A DNA stretch of 64,000 nucleotides, from positions 14,878,667-14,942,666 of the forward strand of contig NC_087074.1 in assembly GCF_026151205.1 (NCBI RefSeq), in the 5' to 3' direction. The stretch is from Bolinopsis microptera. Its lineage: Eukaryota; Ctenophora; Tentaculata; Lobata; Bolinopsidae. Positions 34,260-47,300 of this stretch are shown one piece after another. The first letter of the stretch is position 1, and each line of letters starts with the position of its first letter. A program made the translations under genes and the position numbers. Below the pieces are notes generated by a model. It did no database searches. It had not been told where the DNA came from and saw only the letters and a program-made list of their open reading frames with translations.

Positions 34260-36088
34260 GGGTCATCATCACTTCCTTAGTCGTCAACTTTTAGATCGGT
34301 GCGGTTAAAAAACATTAGAAAACCACTTTAACCTTGCAATCATCACGAATGGATTTTAATGAACAAATGAACACGATAAGTCTAATGAATTAAATTTATT
34401 TTCTTCTCGACAATGCTGATCATCTATCCGTAATATGTATTTAGTTTATCATAGATATGAGTTTATCATCAATTCCGGAATATCTTAACAAGAATATGAG
34501 GTATTAAAGAAATTCAAAGCACAATAATATTGAAACTGTTATCAAACTGATGATGGCTTAATGGCTGACATAATCACTAACATAATCACTAATGAAGAGC
34601 GCTAAGTAGAAAATCAGTAGAACTAATTCTGTCTGACAAAGATATTTATTCATGGGAACAAAATTTTCCCATAAGAATATTGAACAATACGTAGAAATTG
34701 GTTGTCGTATATAAAATGCAGTGATTGTTAAGTTCAACATCGAATTAGTACAAAGAAATTTTAGACAAATAAACCAGATATAATAACCACTCCTCGTCGT
34801 GACGTTATACCGAGCTGTGCCACATACCTTGAGGAGGTGAGCCGGCATCAAGGGGAGAGTCCAATAATCTCCCTAAAGAGGGTTCAACAAAGTTCAATCG
34901 GGTTTAATAGAGTTCACCAGCCTCTATAAGAATGGTATAAGATAATGATGTAGCGCATGTGCATGCTTTTACTTACAGTACAATGAGCACATGTATGCTA
35001 ATATTGACACTAATATTTCCTGGATATGATTGCTGTCCTGCTCTTCAGAGTACACGTCCAAATGTCCTTATTGAGTTATTGCTTTATTGCAAGTCCAGAC
35101 TTGACGTAGGAGAGTTTAATGTCAAGAAAATCAAATTAAAGTAATTTCATTTGGTGACGGACTGTTACAGTTGGCATTAAGGTAGGACGAAATGTCAACG
35201 GGTAGAAGAATCAGGATGGCACTTCAAATTTTGAAAGTTCATGCTTTTAATTCCTCCATTAGAGCAATCATCCCTTTTGACTATGTTATTTTGTAAACGC
35301 AGATATCCCCAGATATCAATATATGTATACAGGTATACATGCTATTGAAGCCTATTTTGCATATATTGATTACTGCAGTCACTCATTGACTGCAGGGGGC
35401 GTCGCCGTATACTATTTTGATTTATTCGAACCAATATTTTTCATAGTGAGCTTTTACAGTAATCGATCCTTACTCAAGGGTACGATTTATTGGCAGTATA
35501 CCTATCTATGAGGAGTTAAGGTTAGGGAGTATTCTCAGGTGGATTATTCGAAAGCGCAGCATATTATACTGATGTAACATTACCTTATACATACGATCAC
35601 GTTGTGTTTAACACGACAATTGAGTTCGACTTACAAGGTGTTTTACGTATCATCTTACACTGAGTTTCCTGACAATTCAGAACATATATACCTTCATTCA
35701 TTCTCGTAGAAGGATTTACAATAAGATGGGCATTGGGCAGGATGGCTGGGGTTACTTGAGCTGGTCATGAGCATTATCGAAGTAGAGTTTTCAATATCAT
35801 AACTTTTAAATTTAACAATATAAGATTTAGATAGTGTGTATAAGTGACTAAAGTGACTTCATCTTAATTTGTTGAGGGATTTCGATCCAGCTTGATAATA
35901 TATTGCCGATGGTGCATTATTCAGGTGACTGATCGAGATTCGGGTGACCGATCTGGAGAAATGTACACCATTTTGTGGTGCTGACTCAGTCTCAGGTCCT
36001 TTGATTTCAAGAATATTTGATGAACAGTATTGGAATTTGATAACGATATTTTGACAGGTCTGGTCTTATCGGCTGATTTCCTTCCAAT

Positions 36089-36112
36089 CCTGACAGCTTT
36101 AAAGCTGTCAGG
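36089..36112. repeat. Perfect 24-bp palindrome
   Basis: A fully self-complementary 24-bp sequence with no loop, centred on CTTTAAAG and flanked by CTGTCAGG. It could bind a dimeric factor or be the remnant of a small inverted-repeat element. Confidence 0.85.
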
Positions 36113-37595
36113 TTACACTTCTATCTGTTCAAACAGTTCGTCTTATTTTAGTTTCCTTTCACGTCCGTCTCCTTCAGACCAAAGATGAGTAAGTTCCTAC
36201 TGCGATCGTCTTTCGAAACAACACTCTGAACAATCCTTTTCAATCTGTAGCTCTTTTCTGTCAGTCCGTTTTCCGGCAAGGCTTTTGAAACAGCTTGATC
36301 CTAGTGAAGTATCCCGAACGATAGATTTCATGGTGGTCTGAACAGATTCAAACTGCTTTGATTAGGTTTCAAGAAGTTCACTCTGCAGCTTTGACAACCA
36401 AACATTTTGAATTTTGTGACCGAATAAGAGAGTTCCTCAACTCCTACATATATTTCATCATTCTCATAGTTTCTCTGACTAAGAGGTTCATTTCTTTGTA
36501 CATATTATATTTAACACCAATTTTGACATAACTTTCTTATAAGTTGGTTTTGAAACATTTTCTGCTGAAAACTCTGTTTTGTTATTACAGCTCGAGGCTT
36601 CCACAAGTTCTGTAAGCCACAAGTATCAATGTCCTGATGCGCCTTAGTGAAATATGTGGAGCGAGCTGACAAACGTTGAAATAAATCCAAATCATCTATG
36701 ATGTACTTTTATTTGTATTACGTTGAAAAGCACAAATTATAACGTATTTCGGCTAGTGTTTGTCGTACAAAAACTTTTGAAAAGGTTTAATCATTAGCTC
36801 CAACAGCCAGCGACAAAGAATAAATTTAATAATAATTTCGAAACAACAAATTATTTCTGATTCCTGCACGAATTCACCCTAAAAACTAATTAGAGTAGCT
36901 CAGTCTGCCCCAATCGATACTCTGTTACTGATCACATGATAGGGTAATGGGCTGTGGAGCACGAGTCACGTGATTAGAAGCTCTCACCGCAATATGTCCT
37001 CTGATTGTACCTCCATCACAATTATAAAAGTTAAGACAACAAAGTTGAACGTTTCATGAAACTATACAATATTTGCAAGATTACCTAATATAATTCCGAT
37101 AACTAATAACTATATTAACGGCAAAATTTTGTACGAGAGACGCGATCAATGAGGGTCTGCGGTGTCGATCAATTGATATTTTATTAGTTCCACAAGCACC
37201 AGGTGCCTAGTAACATAATCACGTTGGTCCTTAACAGTTTAGTGGGCGTAAACCGCGAAAATTCACATTACTGCGACCACGTGTTCGGTCTTTTCATAGA
37301 ACATGGGTATACAAATTACAAAAACGACGGAAAAGGAATGCTGATCCTTCGTAAGTAAAAATTTTGTCATACTAGACATTTTTAAATGAAAACCTTTTGG
37401 TTTTTGACCATCAGACAAGATAACATAAATAAAATATAAAAGCCCAAATCGTAACCTGGTAAATCTATTACTATTGATTACATACAAATATATAAATATT
37501 TCATTTGGAGCGGTGGAGCAGGTGCTGTGTTCAAATATTACCGTGCGGAAATATCAAATAAAAATTAAGCAAGATTCTGTCATTCTGTAGCAGAT

Positions 37596-39600
37596 TTAAG
37601 ATGTAGCTCTCTCGCGGAGTCGAAGTCGGGTTCCCACCTTAGGGCCCAAGGTGATCCTAAACTCTGGCTCTATATCTTCATCTGATGGGGCACTCAGTTC
37701 AAAATGCTGGAGTATTTGACCCACAACAATTTTTATCTCATTCATAGCAAATGTACTACCGATACACTTTCGAGGACCAACAAGAAAAGGAATGTAAGTG
37801 AACTTTTTAAGGGACTCTGTTTTTAAAAAGCGTTCAGGTTTGAAACTTAAGGGTTCTGACCAGATCTCCTCTAGCCTGCCTTGAAGGAAGGGAAGGAACA
37901 TCACTTGGGTGTCTGTGGGTATCAGATGCTTATCTATAATGCTATCAACATTAGTACTACGTCTTACAAGCGATACTACTGGGTACAAGCGCATAGCCTC
38001 CTTGATGACGCACTCCAAGTAGCTCATCTCCGAGAGATCGTCTTCATCAAGAAATTGTTTGCCCTCAACCAGGTCCGTCATCTCCTGAGCAGCCCATGCA
38101 GATACTCCTGGATTACGGGCCAGCAGGGCCAGCACAAACGACATGACATTGGAAGTAGTCTCAAATCCTGCCACGATGAAAGTCACGAAGTCGTCCACAA
38201 CTTCCTCGTCAGAATACCACGGACTGTTTTCTTGTATTCTGATCGAATGGGCTAAGAGGTCAACAGGAGTTTCTAGATTTTGCTTTATTTGATCACGCCT
38301 ATGCTTCAAAGCATCATGTCCAAGCCTTCGGAGGAGGCATCCCGCTTCTTTCGTCTTTCTTGTGAGATGACGGTTCATGGGATTATGTAAAAACAATGGA
38401 TCAAAAGCTTCACCAAAAAACCCATCCATCATGTCATTCATGGAATCCAGGATTTGTTCCATTGATACGTCCTCTCTATTATTCAAGTCGATGCCGTATC
38501 CTATGCTTGCTATGAGCAAAATAGCTGACTTCTTCATGTACCAATCCATATCTATAAAATCATTTGCATTGGTATTTTGTTTCAGCTGTTCAATCATGGC
38601 CCTTGTCATTTCATTCATCTTGGGAATCAAACTCTGTAGATACTTCTTGTGAAATGCAGGGTCCAGCGCATGCCGCTTCCTTCTCCAAACGTCTCCACCC
38701 ACATTATTCAGGAGACCACCATACCCCGTGAACCGCTGTCCACCAAAGTAAGTCAGACTAGATTTCTGAACCTTATACAGTCCACCGTTAGTGATGAACA
38801 TATCTTTGATCCCGTCCACCGAAAGCACTACCACTCCTGCAAGAGAAATGGCACGTTATCATGACGTGACTTCACCACATATTCCTAAATTTTTGCAATT
38901 AAATTGTCATGTGACTGGTCAAATCAACTAAAAGTTATAAATACCTGCTTTCCAAAATAGAAACCGACACCAAATAAGGCCATAATTCTCCGTCCATTTG
39001 AGATAGAGATTAAACATATGTCCGTCCTGTTTCGTAGCTTCCTTGATTACAGGAAAGTGACCGCCAATAAAACTGAAATTACCCTTCGTGTGAGGGCACA
39101 CACGGCAAAAATATTATATATTGATAATATATATTGCATATATCACGTGTTATTAATATTATATATCACATATTCCTGTGTTTTAAAAAATTGCAATAAA
39201 ATCTTATTTTTATGGTTCATTAAGATTAAATTTAATCGTATTCTCGTTTCTGTTTTTAAATAGGACAAACATCATAGTGGCCCACTATATGATGCGCTTT
39301 TTAAAAACTATAGTAGTGGGGAAGTGATTAACCAATCAACTTATGTTGAAATATTAAACCTAAACTGTTCAGATTCCGTAGATTGTTCACCAATCCGGTT
39401 TCAAATATGCTTTAGCTCTTATATTGTCATTACGGTTAAGTCGATTTTTACCATATAAATAACAAACGCTTGTAACAATGTTACCTAGACAAAGGAGGCA
39501 TCGGGAGATGCTTGTACCTTCTACGTTTCATCTTAAGAAGAACTACCCCATATACCATCAGGGAGCCGAACGCCAACAATATCAAACCAACGAACAACAT
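37596..39600 (-). CDS. Cytochrome P450, CYP46A-like, three exons, 494 aa
   Basis: Exons 39,600-39,485, 39,072-38,945 and 38,836-37,596, all GT-AG and in phase. Exon 1 gives an ER membrane anchor (MLFVGLILLAFGSLMVYGVV) followed by a basic stop-transfer (KMKRRR) and a short Pro hinge (LPMPPL). Exon 2 covers HMFNLYLKWTENYG. Exon 3 has helix C WRRKRHALDPAF, helix I FIVAGFETTSN (AGxxTT), K-helix KEAMRLYP (ExxR), FKPERF, and the heme loop FLVGPRKCIG with the Cys thiolate ligand. Closest family by eye is cholesterol 24-hydroxylase CYP46A (FVTFFIAGHETSAN, GRMDTYFEDPLTFNP, about 500 aa). Catalytic residues are intact, so an active monooxygenase is likely; a sterol substrate is inference. Confidence 0.9.
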
Positions 39601-40112
39601 TTGCCAAACAAAGAGAGGAGACACACACTATAGCTGAGAGGAAATCTACAGTGCGATCTCCTCTCCGTGCACCAGAATAATACCCGTTAACCCACGTGTG
39701 TGCTACAGAACAATACATAAATTACCAGAGCTCTTTTGTAGATACAGGGTGTGTGTGTGGTGAAGCCTCTCATCTGCCGGAGTACTACAGCTCTCTTCAA
39801 TGGTAATATATAACACACCTCTAGAATTTACCACAACGTCAAATATTCGGAGAATTATCCTATATTAGAGTATTTATGTATTAGAGCTCAATCGTACTGC
39901 AATCCAATCAGAGTTGTGGGTATTTTGAGGGACAGTCGCTCGCTTTTGTCTTGCGACTTGTCACGCTTGATGCTACTATTATTATATTTTGCTTCTATAC
40001 GTAACAACAAAAACAGTTATGCAGTACTTAAACAATTCTAACTTGAGCGCCAAATTTAACTTGCACTGATTGTTTGGTTATTGCGAATGAAGAGTAGTAT
40101 AGTTACCGCATA

Positions 40113-40691
40113 CCTTACAAGACATTTTTATAACGTACGAAATGCGACGGTTTTCCCGAAATTTCGCCATATTTTCGGACCGCCAAAATTTCGGTCGTCG
40201 TAATAGAATCCGTCGCATTATTTTTAGCTTATTCCAATAATTGTGGCTTCATCGATTCATTTTGTTTTTGAAAAGTTAGTGATATGATGGTGGGACAAAT
40301 AAACACAATATTCCATGATGAATTTAATGTCAAATTAAACGTTTTAAATTTACAATAAATTACATTTATGTGCTAACATAAACGTCTTATAGACTAAGTC
40401 AAGATAAACAATTTAATACCAAACTCAATAAGTGAAACTGAAAGATTCGAACCGGACCCCTTAGAGGAAGATGAAGAAATCGATTTATAAGTTTCATTTT
40501 GTTTCAACATGATTTTACCGATTTTTAGAAAATTTTGAATTTCCTTTGTGTCAGAAAACAAAATGATGAAAAATACCCTTATTTTCTGTGACGTCCGAAA
40601 TGTGACGGTTTTTGTTCAATTTCGCCATATTTTCGGACCGCCAAAATTTCGGTCGTCGCAAATTGGTCCGCCACAAAAATGTCTTGTAAGG
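40113..40691. mobile_element. TA-flanked MITE, 579 bp, with internal direct repeats
   Basis: Terminal inverted repeats share CCTTACAAGACATTTTT and are bounded by TA on both sides. Just inside each end is a direct repeat of about 70 bp (40,145-40,200 and 40,600-40,660) with ATTTCGCCATATTTTCGGAC and GCCAAAATTTCGGTCGTCG. It is non-coding. Ends are related to those of the 17,741-18,032 MITE. Confidence 0.8.
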
Positions 40692-40971
40692 TAAGTTGTT
40701 CTCTTGAACGAACAATGGATATTGATCGAACAGTAAAATGATGCTATTTTGATCAATCGTCCTACTGAGGATTGAGGAAGTAGGAACTAATAGTTGTTTG
40801 AGGGTTACAAATAAATTCCCAAATATTAAATCGGCCCTTAAACCGCTTTTTGGCTAGGGTTGAATAAGCTGCGAGAGTTTTGGCGCCGTATTTTTAACGC
40901 ATTAGTATCATCATCGAAAAATCAACACCAATATTTGCGTATAATACTCGTATCAGACTTTATTTGAATGG

Positions 40972-41332
40972 ACATTACGAGGCCGGGTGGTGAAGTGGTA
41001 ACATTACGAGGCCGGGTGGTGAAGTGGTAACATTACGAGGCCGGGTGGTGAAGTGGTAACATTACGAGGCCGGGTGGTGAAGTGGTAACATTACGAGGCC
41101 GGGTGGTGAAGTGGTAACATTACGAGGCCGGGTGGTGAAGTGGTAACATTACGAGGCCGGGTGGTGAAGTGGTAACATTACGAGGCCGGGTGGTGAAGTG
41201 GTAACATTACGAGGCCGGGTGGTGAAGTGGTAACATTACGAGACCGGGTGGTGAAGTGGTAACATTACGAGGCCGGGTGGTGAAGTGGTAACATTACGAG
41301 GCCGGGTGGTGAAGTGGTAACATTACGAGGCC
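40972..41332. repeat. 29-bp minisatellite with tRNA-like unit, about 12.4 copies
   Basis: Unit contains GGCCGGGTGGTGAAGTGGTA followed by ACATTACGA. Copies are identical except one A for G near 41,240. GGTGGTGAAGTGGTA resembles the acceptor/D-arm half of a tRNA, including a box A-like TGGTGAAGTGG. No box B or cloverleaf is present in the unit, so it is not a tRNA gene. Confidence 0.95.
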
Positions 41333-42398
41333 ATTACGTTTTTTGAAATGCCTTAGAGCGTTCATATTAATGCCTGGTACTATTTGATGAAAAATTGGCA
41401 GTTTTGAAATTGAACAAGGCCTTATCTTCTTATCAACATCATTATTCCATGCGTCACACACTTGAAACGTGGTACATAATTGAGTTCTTTGTACTATAGT
41501 TATACTTTGTTCTATAGTTGTACAGGTAGGACAGCTGACCAGAAAAACAAAAGCTGCACCGTCTAGTTGGGTGCTGGGGAGACCTAAGATAATTGTTTGA
41601 TCTGCTCCTCCTCCAATAATAGTTTAGCTATAAACTGGTACACCTTAACGTGACCACAAATTCTTCGTTATGCACCCAGCTTTCAGTGCTTCCCAGCTTA
41701 ATTATTATGTGGTCATCTCAACGCTAGTCAACTATTTTATCGCCCAAGTAATAGTGTAAGAAGGCCAGTAAGGGTTTGAAGACTCTGATATTAATATAAA
41801 TCATGGTCCATGACTGATTCATACTTTTAAATTTAGCAATTGTTGGTTATGCCGTTAAGAGTAAAAATGAATTGGATTTAACATTCTCAAACATTTGAGA
41901 ACCCGCCAAAAAGAGATTATTTGACGGTTAATTTGCTTTGACGATAATTAACTTTGAGCATTAATATTTATGCATTCGGAAACGTAAACACAAGCAAATC
42001 ATTATATATTAGCGGATCTAACGACAAAATTCCTTTTTTTAAACCGTGATTTATCTGCAAGATCTAATATATAATTAGGAATAAAGAATAGCATAAGGAA
42101 TGTGACCTGCTTCCTTATAACTTTTATAAATATTTGTACGTCTTTTATGATTTATCTGTGTTATCCATTTCGAATAGTGTTAGAGAAATTGATGCTTAAT
42201 CTAATTTCTACCATTTCACCCCTTTTTGCATCCAATTTGATTCTTGTTTGATAAGAAATTAACCTCTCTTCATCAGCACTTATGAATATGACGTGATTTA
42301 ATGGATACATACGATTACGTCACGAGTGGTGCCAAGGACAAAAGGACTAATCTCTTGTCAGACTTTTACCGTGTGCTTTTACATTAGAGTTGAATATT
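41333..42398. other. Spacer between minisatellites
   Basis: AT-rich, no ORF or repeat structure recognised. Confidence 0.6.
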
Positions 42399-43450
42399 GG
42401 TCAGTGTAACTGTAAGATTGGTCCGTGTAAGATTTTTCAATGTAAGATTTTTCAGTGTAAGATTAGTCCGTGTAAGATTAGTTAGTGTAAGATTGGTCAG
42501 TGTAAGATTGGTCAGTGTAAGATTGGTCAGTGTAAGATTGGTATGTGTAAGATTGGTCAGTGTAAGATTAGTCAGTGTATGATTGGTCAGTGTAAGATTG
42601 GTACGTGTAAGATTAGTCAGTGTAAGATTGGTCAGTGTAAGATTGGTCAGTGTATGATTGGTCAGTGTAAGATTGGTCAGTGTAAGATTGGTCAGTGTAA
42701 GATTGGTACGTGTATGATTGGCCAGTGTAAGATTGGTATGTGTAAGATTGGTACGTGTATGATTGGTCAGTGCAAGATTGGTCAGTGTAAGATTAGTCAG
42801 TGTATGATTGGTCAGTGTAGGATTGGTACGTGTAAGATTAGTCAGTGTATGATTGGTCAGTGTAAGATTGGTATGTGTAAGATTAGTCAGTGTAAGATTG
42901 GTCAGTGTAAGATTAGTCAGTGTATGATTGGTCGGTGTAAGATTGGTCAGTGTAAGATTGGTACGTGTATGATTGGTCAGTGTAAGATTGGTATGTGTAA
43001 GATTGGTACGTGTATGATTGGTCAGTGCAAGATTGGTCAGTGTAAGATTAGTCAGTGTATGATTGGTCAGTGTAGGATTGGTACGTGTAAGATTAGTCAG
43101 TGTATGATTGGTCAGTGTAAGATTGGTATGTGTAAGATTAGTCAGTGTATGATTGGTCGGTGTAAGATTGGTAAGTGTAAGATTGGTCAGTGTAAGATTT
43201 TTCAATGTAAGATTGGTCAGTGTAAAATTGATCAGTGTAAGATTGGTCAGTGTAAAATTGATCAGTGTAAGATTGGTCAGTGTAAAATTGATCAGCGTAA
43301 GATTAGTCAGTGTAAGATTGGTCAGTGTAAGAATGGTCAGTGTAAGATTGGTCAGTGTAAGATTGGTCAGTGTAAGATTGGTCAGTGTAAGATTAGTCAG
43401 TGTAAGATTGGTCAGTGTAAGATTGGTATGTGTAAGATTAGTCAGTGTAA
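42399..43450. repeat. 15-bp satellite array, first block (about 70 units)
   Basis: Consensus unit GATTGGTCAGTGTAA with variants such as GTACGTG, GTATGTG, AGTCAG, TTTTCAATG and AAAATTGATCAG. Variants are arranged in higher-order patterns: 42,540-42,890 is partly repeated at 42,960-43,160. Since 15 is a multiple of 3 and the unit lacks stops in several frames, long meaningless frames appear on both strands (Cys-Lys-Ile-Gly-Gln on plus, Leu-Thr-Leu-Thr-Asn on minus). Confidence 0.97.
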
Positions 43451-43534
43451 TATTGATTTAATATTGGTTTAATATTGGTTTAATATTGGTTTAATATTGG
43501 TTTAATATTGGTTTAATATTGGTTTAATATTGGT
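43451..43534. repeat. 11-bp repeat TTTAATATTGG, about 7 copies, at the array junction
   Basis: Separates the first and second satellite blocks. ATTGG is shared with the 15-bp unit, so it probably arose by slippage from it. Confidence 0.95.
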
Positions 43535-44317
43535 CAGTGTAACTGTAAGATTGGTCCGTGTAAGATTTTTCAATGTAAGATTAGTCAGTGTAAGATTAGT
43601 CCGTGTAAGATTAGTTAGTGTAAGATTGGTCAGTGTAAGATTGGTCAGTGTATGATTGGTCAGTGTAAGATTGGTCAGTGTAAGATTAGTCAGGGTAAGA
43701 TTGGTCAGTGTAAGATTGGTCAGTGTATGATTGGTCAGTGTAAGATTGGTCAGTGTAAGATTGGTATGTGTAAGATTGGTACGTGTATGATTGGTCAGTG
43801 TAAGATTGGTCAGTGTAAGATTAGTCAGTGTATGATTGGTCAGTGTAAGATTGGTACGTGTAAGATTAGTCAGTGTATGATTGGTCAGTGTAAGATTGGT
43901 ATGTGTAAGATTAGTCAGTGTAAGATTAGTCAGTGTATGATTGGTCAGTGTAAGATTGGTACGTGTAAGATTGGTATGTGTAAGATTGGTACGTGTATGA
44001 TTGGTCAGTGTAAGATTGGTCAGTGTAAGATTAGTCAGTGTATGATTGGTCAGTGTAAGATTGGTACGTGTAAGATTAGTCAGTGTATGATTGGTCAGTG
44101 TAAGATTGGTATGTGTAAGATTAGTCAGTGTAAGATTAGTCAGTGTATGATTGGTCAGTGTAAGATTGGTACGTGTAAGATTGGTACGTGTAAGATTAGT
44201 CAGTGTATGATTAGTCAGTGTAAGATTAGTCAGTGTATGATTGGTCAGTGTAAGATTGGTACGTGTAAGATTGGTACGTGTAAGATTAGTCAGTGTATGA
44301 TTGGTCAGTGTAAGATT
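43535..44317. repeat. 15-bp satellite array, second block, left of the LINE
   Basis: Begins with the same irregular leader as the first block (CAGTGTAACTGTAAGATT, then TTTTTCAATG), which shows that the whole first block was duplicated. About 52 units, with an emerging 120-bp (8-unit) higher-order repeat. Confidence 0.95.
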
Positions 44318-47300
44318 CAGGATGGTCGCACAGGAGTGATGCCCGTGCCTACGCTGGGGGAGACATGTGACACCTATGGTCCCTTAAAAGATCGTCGCCT
44401 GTACTCTCAATCTACCTCAACTACAGTGAATTTACTCGTCATTGCTATGATGTCTATGCTAAGTATCGCTAGTTGGAACGTTCATGGGTTAACAAAGGAC
44501 CTTAAAAAGGAGCAGCTTGTTATAGACGCTAAAAGGTATGGTTTTGATTTCGTGGCTCTCCAGGAGACTAAATGCCAGGACTATGCTGAAATTGACTTAA
44601 TGAACTACAGTCTTATTTTATTTGAACAGTTACCTCATGGTTTTTATCATCACGGTTTGGGGTTTCTAATCAGCCCTCAGCTCAGAAAATCAGTTGTCGA
44701 TTGGAGACGTGTCAGTAACAGAGTTGCTTTCATCAACTTCAGACTTAACTCAAAAAACGGTACATTGACTTATTTTAGACTCATTAACGCGTATGGACCC
44801 ACCATGAAAAATGTAGAGGATGCTGATTGTACAGGTGATTCCAACATCATTCTAGAGGAGTTTTACGCTGATCTGAATTCTGCACTTGACAATATTCCTG
44901 CTCATTACGATGTGTTTATAGCCGGGGATTTTAATTCTCGTCTGGGTCGTAAATCAGATGGTGACATCCTTTCTGGTTTATCACGCAATATGGGTATGTA
45001 TGGAGTCGGTCAACGTAACAGCAATGGCCAACGTTTGCTTGATTTTATGATTGAGAAGGATTTTTATGCCTGTAACACAAGCTTCAAACATTCAGCTCGT
45101 CACATTACATCATGGCACGGTACTACTACAGCCCGAGGTGACCCTGACAAGACCGTGAAATACTACAAGCAGATTGACTACATCCTTTGTAAATCTAGCT
45201 ACAAAGTGAATATCACGGACGCTCGTTCATACGGAGGAGCCCTACTCAAATCAGATCACAAGCCTGTAGTCGCTCGCATCACACTCCACCAGAAGTACCT
45301 TGTCCATAAGAAGCACAAGACGTCCAGAAAGCTTGACCTCAAGAGACTACAAGATCATGGAGTTAAGAAGAAGATGCTGAGTACGTTTGAGAAGAAAGTA
45401 AGAATGAGACCCAAGACAGGCAACCCCAACGATGACCTCAACAACCTGATAACAGATGCCTATAACACTGCTGACGAGGTGCTAGGAACTATACCTCCAA
45501 AAAAGCACAAATCCTTCAGTACTGATCCTGAGATCGCTGAACTGTCACTTGAACGCAAGCAGCTGATGATTGCAAATATGCAGAACAAATTCCCGACCAA
45601 CAGGAAGCATGTCAAGACCAACATCAACCAGCTAAGACGTAAAATCACAAAGAGACTCAGAGATATCAACAACCGCAGTGCTGACACACTCGTCGAAGAG
45701 ATAAACAAGACAGACGACGCCCGGAGATACTTTGGAGCCTCTAAGATACTCGCCAAAGGATATGTTAGACCAGCTCTAACCGTCCACAACTCTGCTGGGA
45801 ATATCGCAGGTACTAATGAGGAGAAAGCGAGGATTATTAAGGAGTACTTTGAAGCTGAGTTCAACGACGCTGATGAGCCCACCCTTCCTGCCTTCCTTGA
45901 CCCCCCATCTAGCCTTAACAGTCCCATCACCGTTGCAGAGATAGAGAGAGCCATCAGTAAACTCAAGTCTGGTAAAGCAGTGGGTATTGATAAAGTTCCT
46001 GGCGAGGTCATGAAAGCCCTGAACAACCCCCTCCTTCATGAAGAGCTAGCTAAAGTGTTCAACGAGTCTTTCGAGAAAAACATTCACATTGAAGCAATAG
46101 GAGCAGGCATCCTCACACCACTGGCTAAGCCTGGTAAAACTCGTGGCCCAGTTAAGTCGATACGACCATTGACCCTGCTGAATGTTTCTAGAAAGATCCT
46201 GTCACTGATAGTGCTAAACAGAATAGAGAGAGCTGTGGACAACTTCACCGGACCGTTCCAAGCTGCCTACAAAGCTGGCAGGAGCTGTGCCGACCTAGTT
46301 TGGGCACAGAGCATGCTCATATCTGTAGTAATGAAGAAGGAGTTTGAATGGAACAAAGTGAGTATCGACATGTCAGCTGCTTTCAATACCATCCGCAGAG
46401 GTACAACAATCAGACTACTAGAAGCTGCAGGATGCTCCAGAGACGACCTGAGGCTTGTACAATACCTCATGGCTAACACCACTCTAGTAGTCAGAGTGTG
46501 TTCTACTGACTCAGAGATGTTCTCTTTCAACATAGGAGCCTCCCAAGGAGACAGCACAGCTGGTAAATTGTTTACCCTCAATCTAGCTGGAGCTGTAGTG
46601 CACATAAGAGCAGTCCTCCCCTCAAGACCCAACCCTCCGATAGCCGATAACCACATGCCTCTTGAGTCCGGCTATTCAGACGATGTAGAGGAGATTGGTG
46701 AAGATATGGAGGAGTTACAGGTTATCTTTCAGATCTCCAAGAATATTCTCAGTGAATGGAGTCTCTTTGTCAATGACACAAAGACAAAGTTTACCAGAGT
46801 GTATTTGGAAGAAGTTGGTGCCTGTGACGAGTGGGGTAATGAACTAAGAGGAAATGAGGAGTGGAGAAACGAGACGCTTCTTGGTACTAAGCTTGGATCA
46901 GAGCAGGATGTTACTAATAGAATAAATAAAGCTAACTCTGCCTTCTGGTCATTTGACAAGCTGTGGTGCCAGGGATCAGAGAGGAGTCAGATAACTGAGA
47001 AGAGAAAGATCAAACTCTACGACTCACTAGTAGTATCAGTGCTCCTGTACAACTGCTGCTGCTGGGCCGTACCTCAGCATGTTCTAGAGTCTGTAGATGT
47101 TGTTCAGAGGAAGCACCTCAAGCGCATCCTACATATCTATTGGCCTAGCTCAATATCTAACAAGGCCCTCTACGCTCGTACCCAGACCAGGCCCCTTTCC
47201 GAGAGTGGAAAAGGCACGGTGGACAATGCTAGGTCATGTTCTACGCAGTGACAACGACACGCCTGCCTACCAGTCTCTGTTATTTGCTACACTAGGATGT

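Larger units (their letters stand above)
31672..37595. other. Gene-free region between GPCR and P450 genes
   Basis: Upstream flank of the GPCR gene and downstream flank of the P450 gene. I see no supported coding sequence. It holds the hairpins at 32,281-32,375, 34,228-34,259 and 36,089-36,112 and the 29-bp minisatellite at 33,435-33,899. A 97-codon hydrophobic minus-strand frame at 34,851-34,558 has no recognisable domain and AT-driven composition, so it is not called. Confidence 0.6.

Noticed and set aside
34558-34851. 97-codon hydrophobic minus-strand ORF as a small membrane protein
   Set aside because: AT-rich composition explains the hydrophobicity; no conserved motif or splice context.
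40972-41332. Cluster of tRNA genes
   Set aside because: Only a 5'-half-like motif per 29-bp unit; no anticodon arm, T arm or box B.
42384-43472. 273- to 309-codon frames (Leu-Thr-Asn on minus, Cys-Lys-Ile-Gly-Gln on plus)
   Set aside because: Explained by a stop-free 15-bp tandem repeat open in several frames on both strands; no non-repeat sequence, splice sites or domain support.
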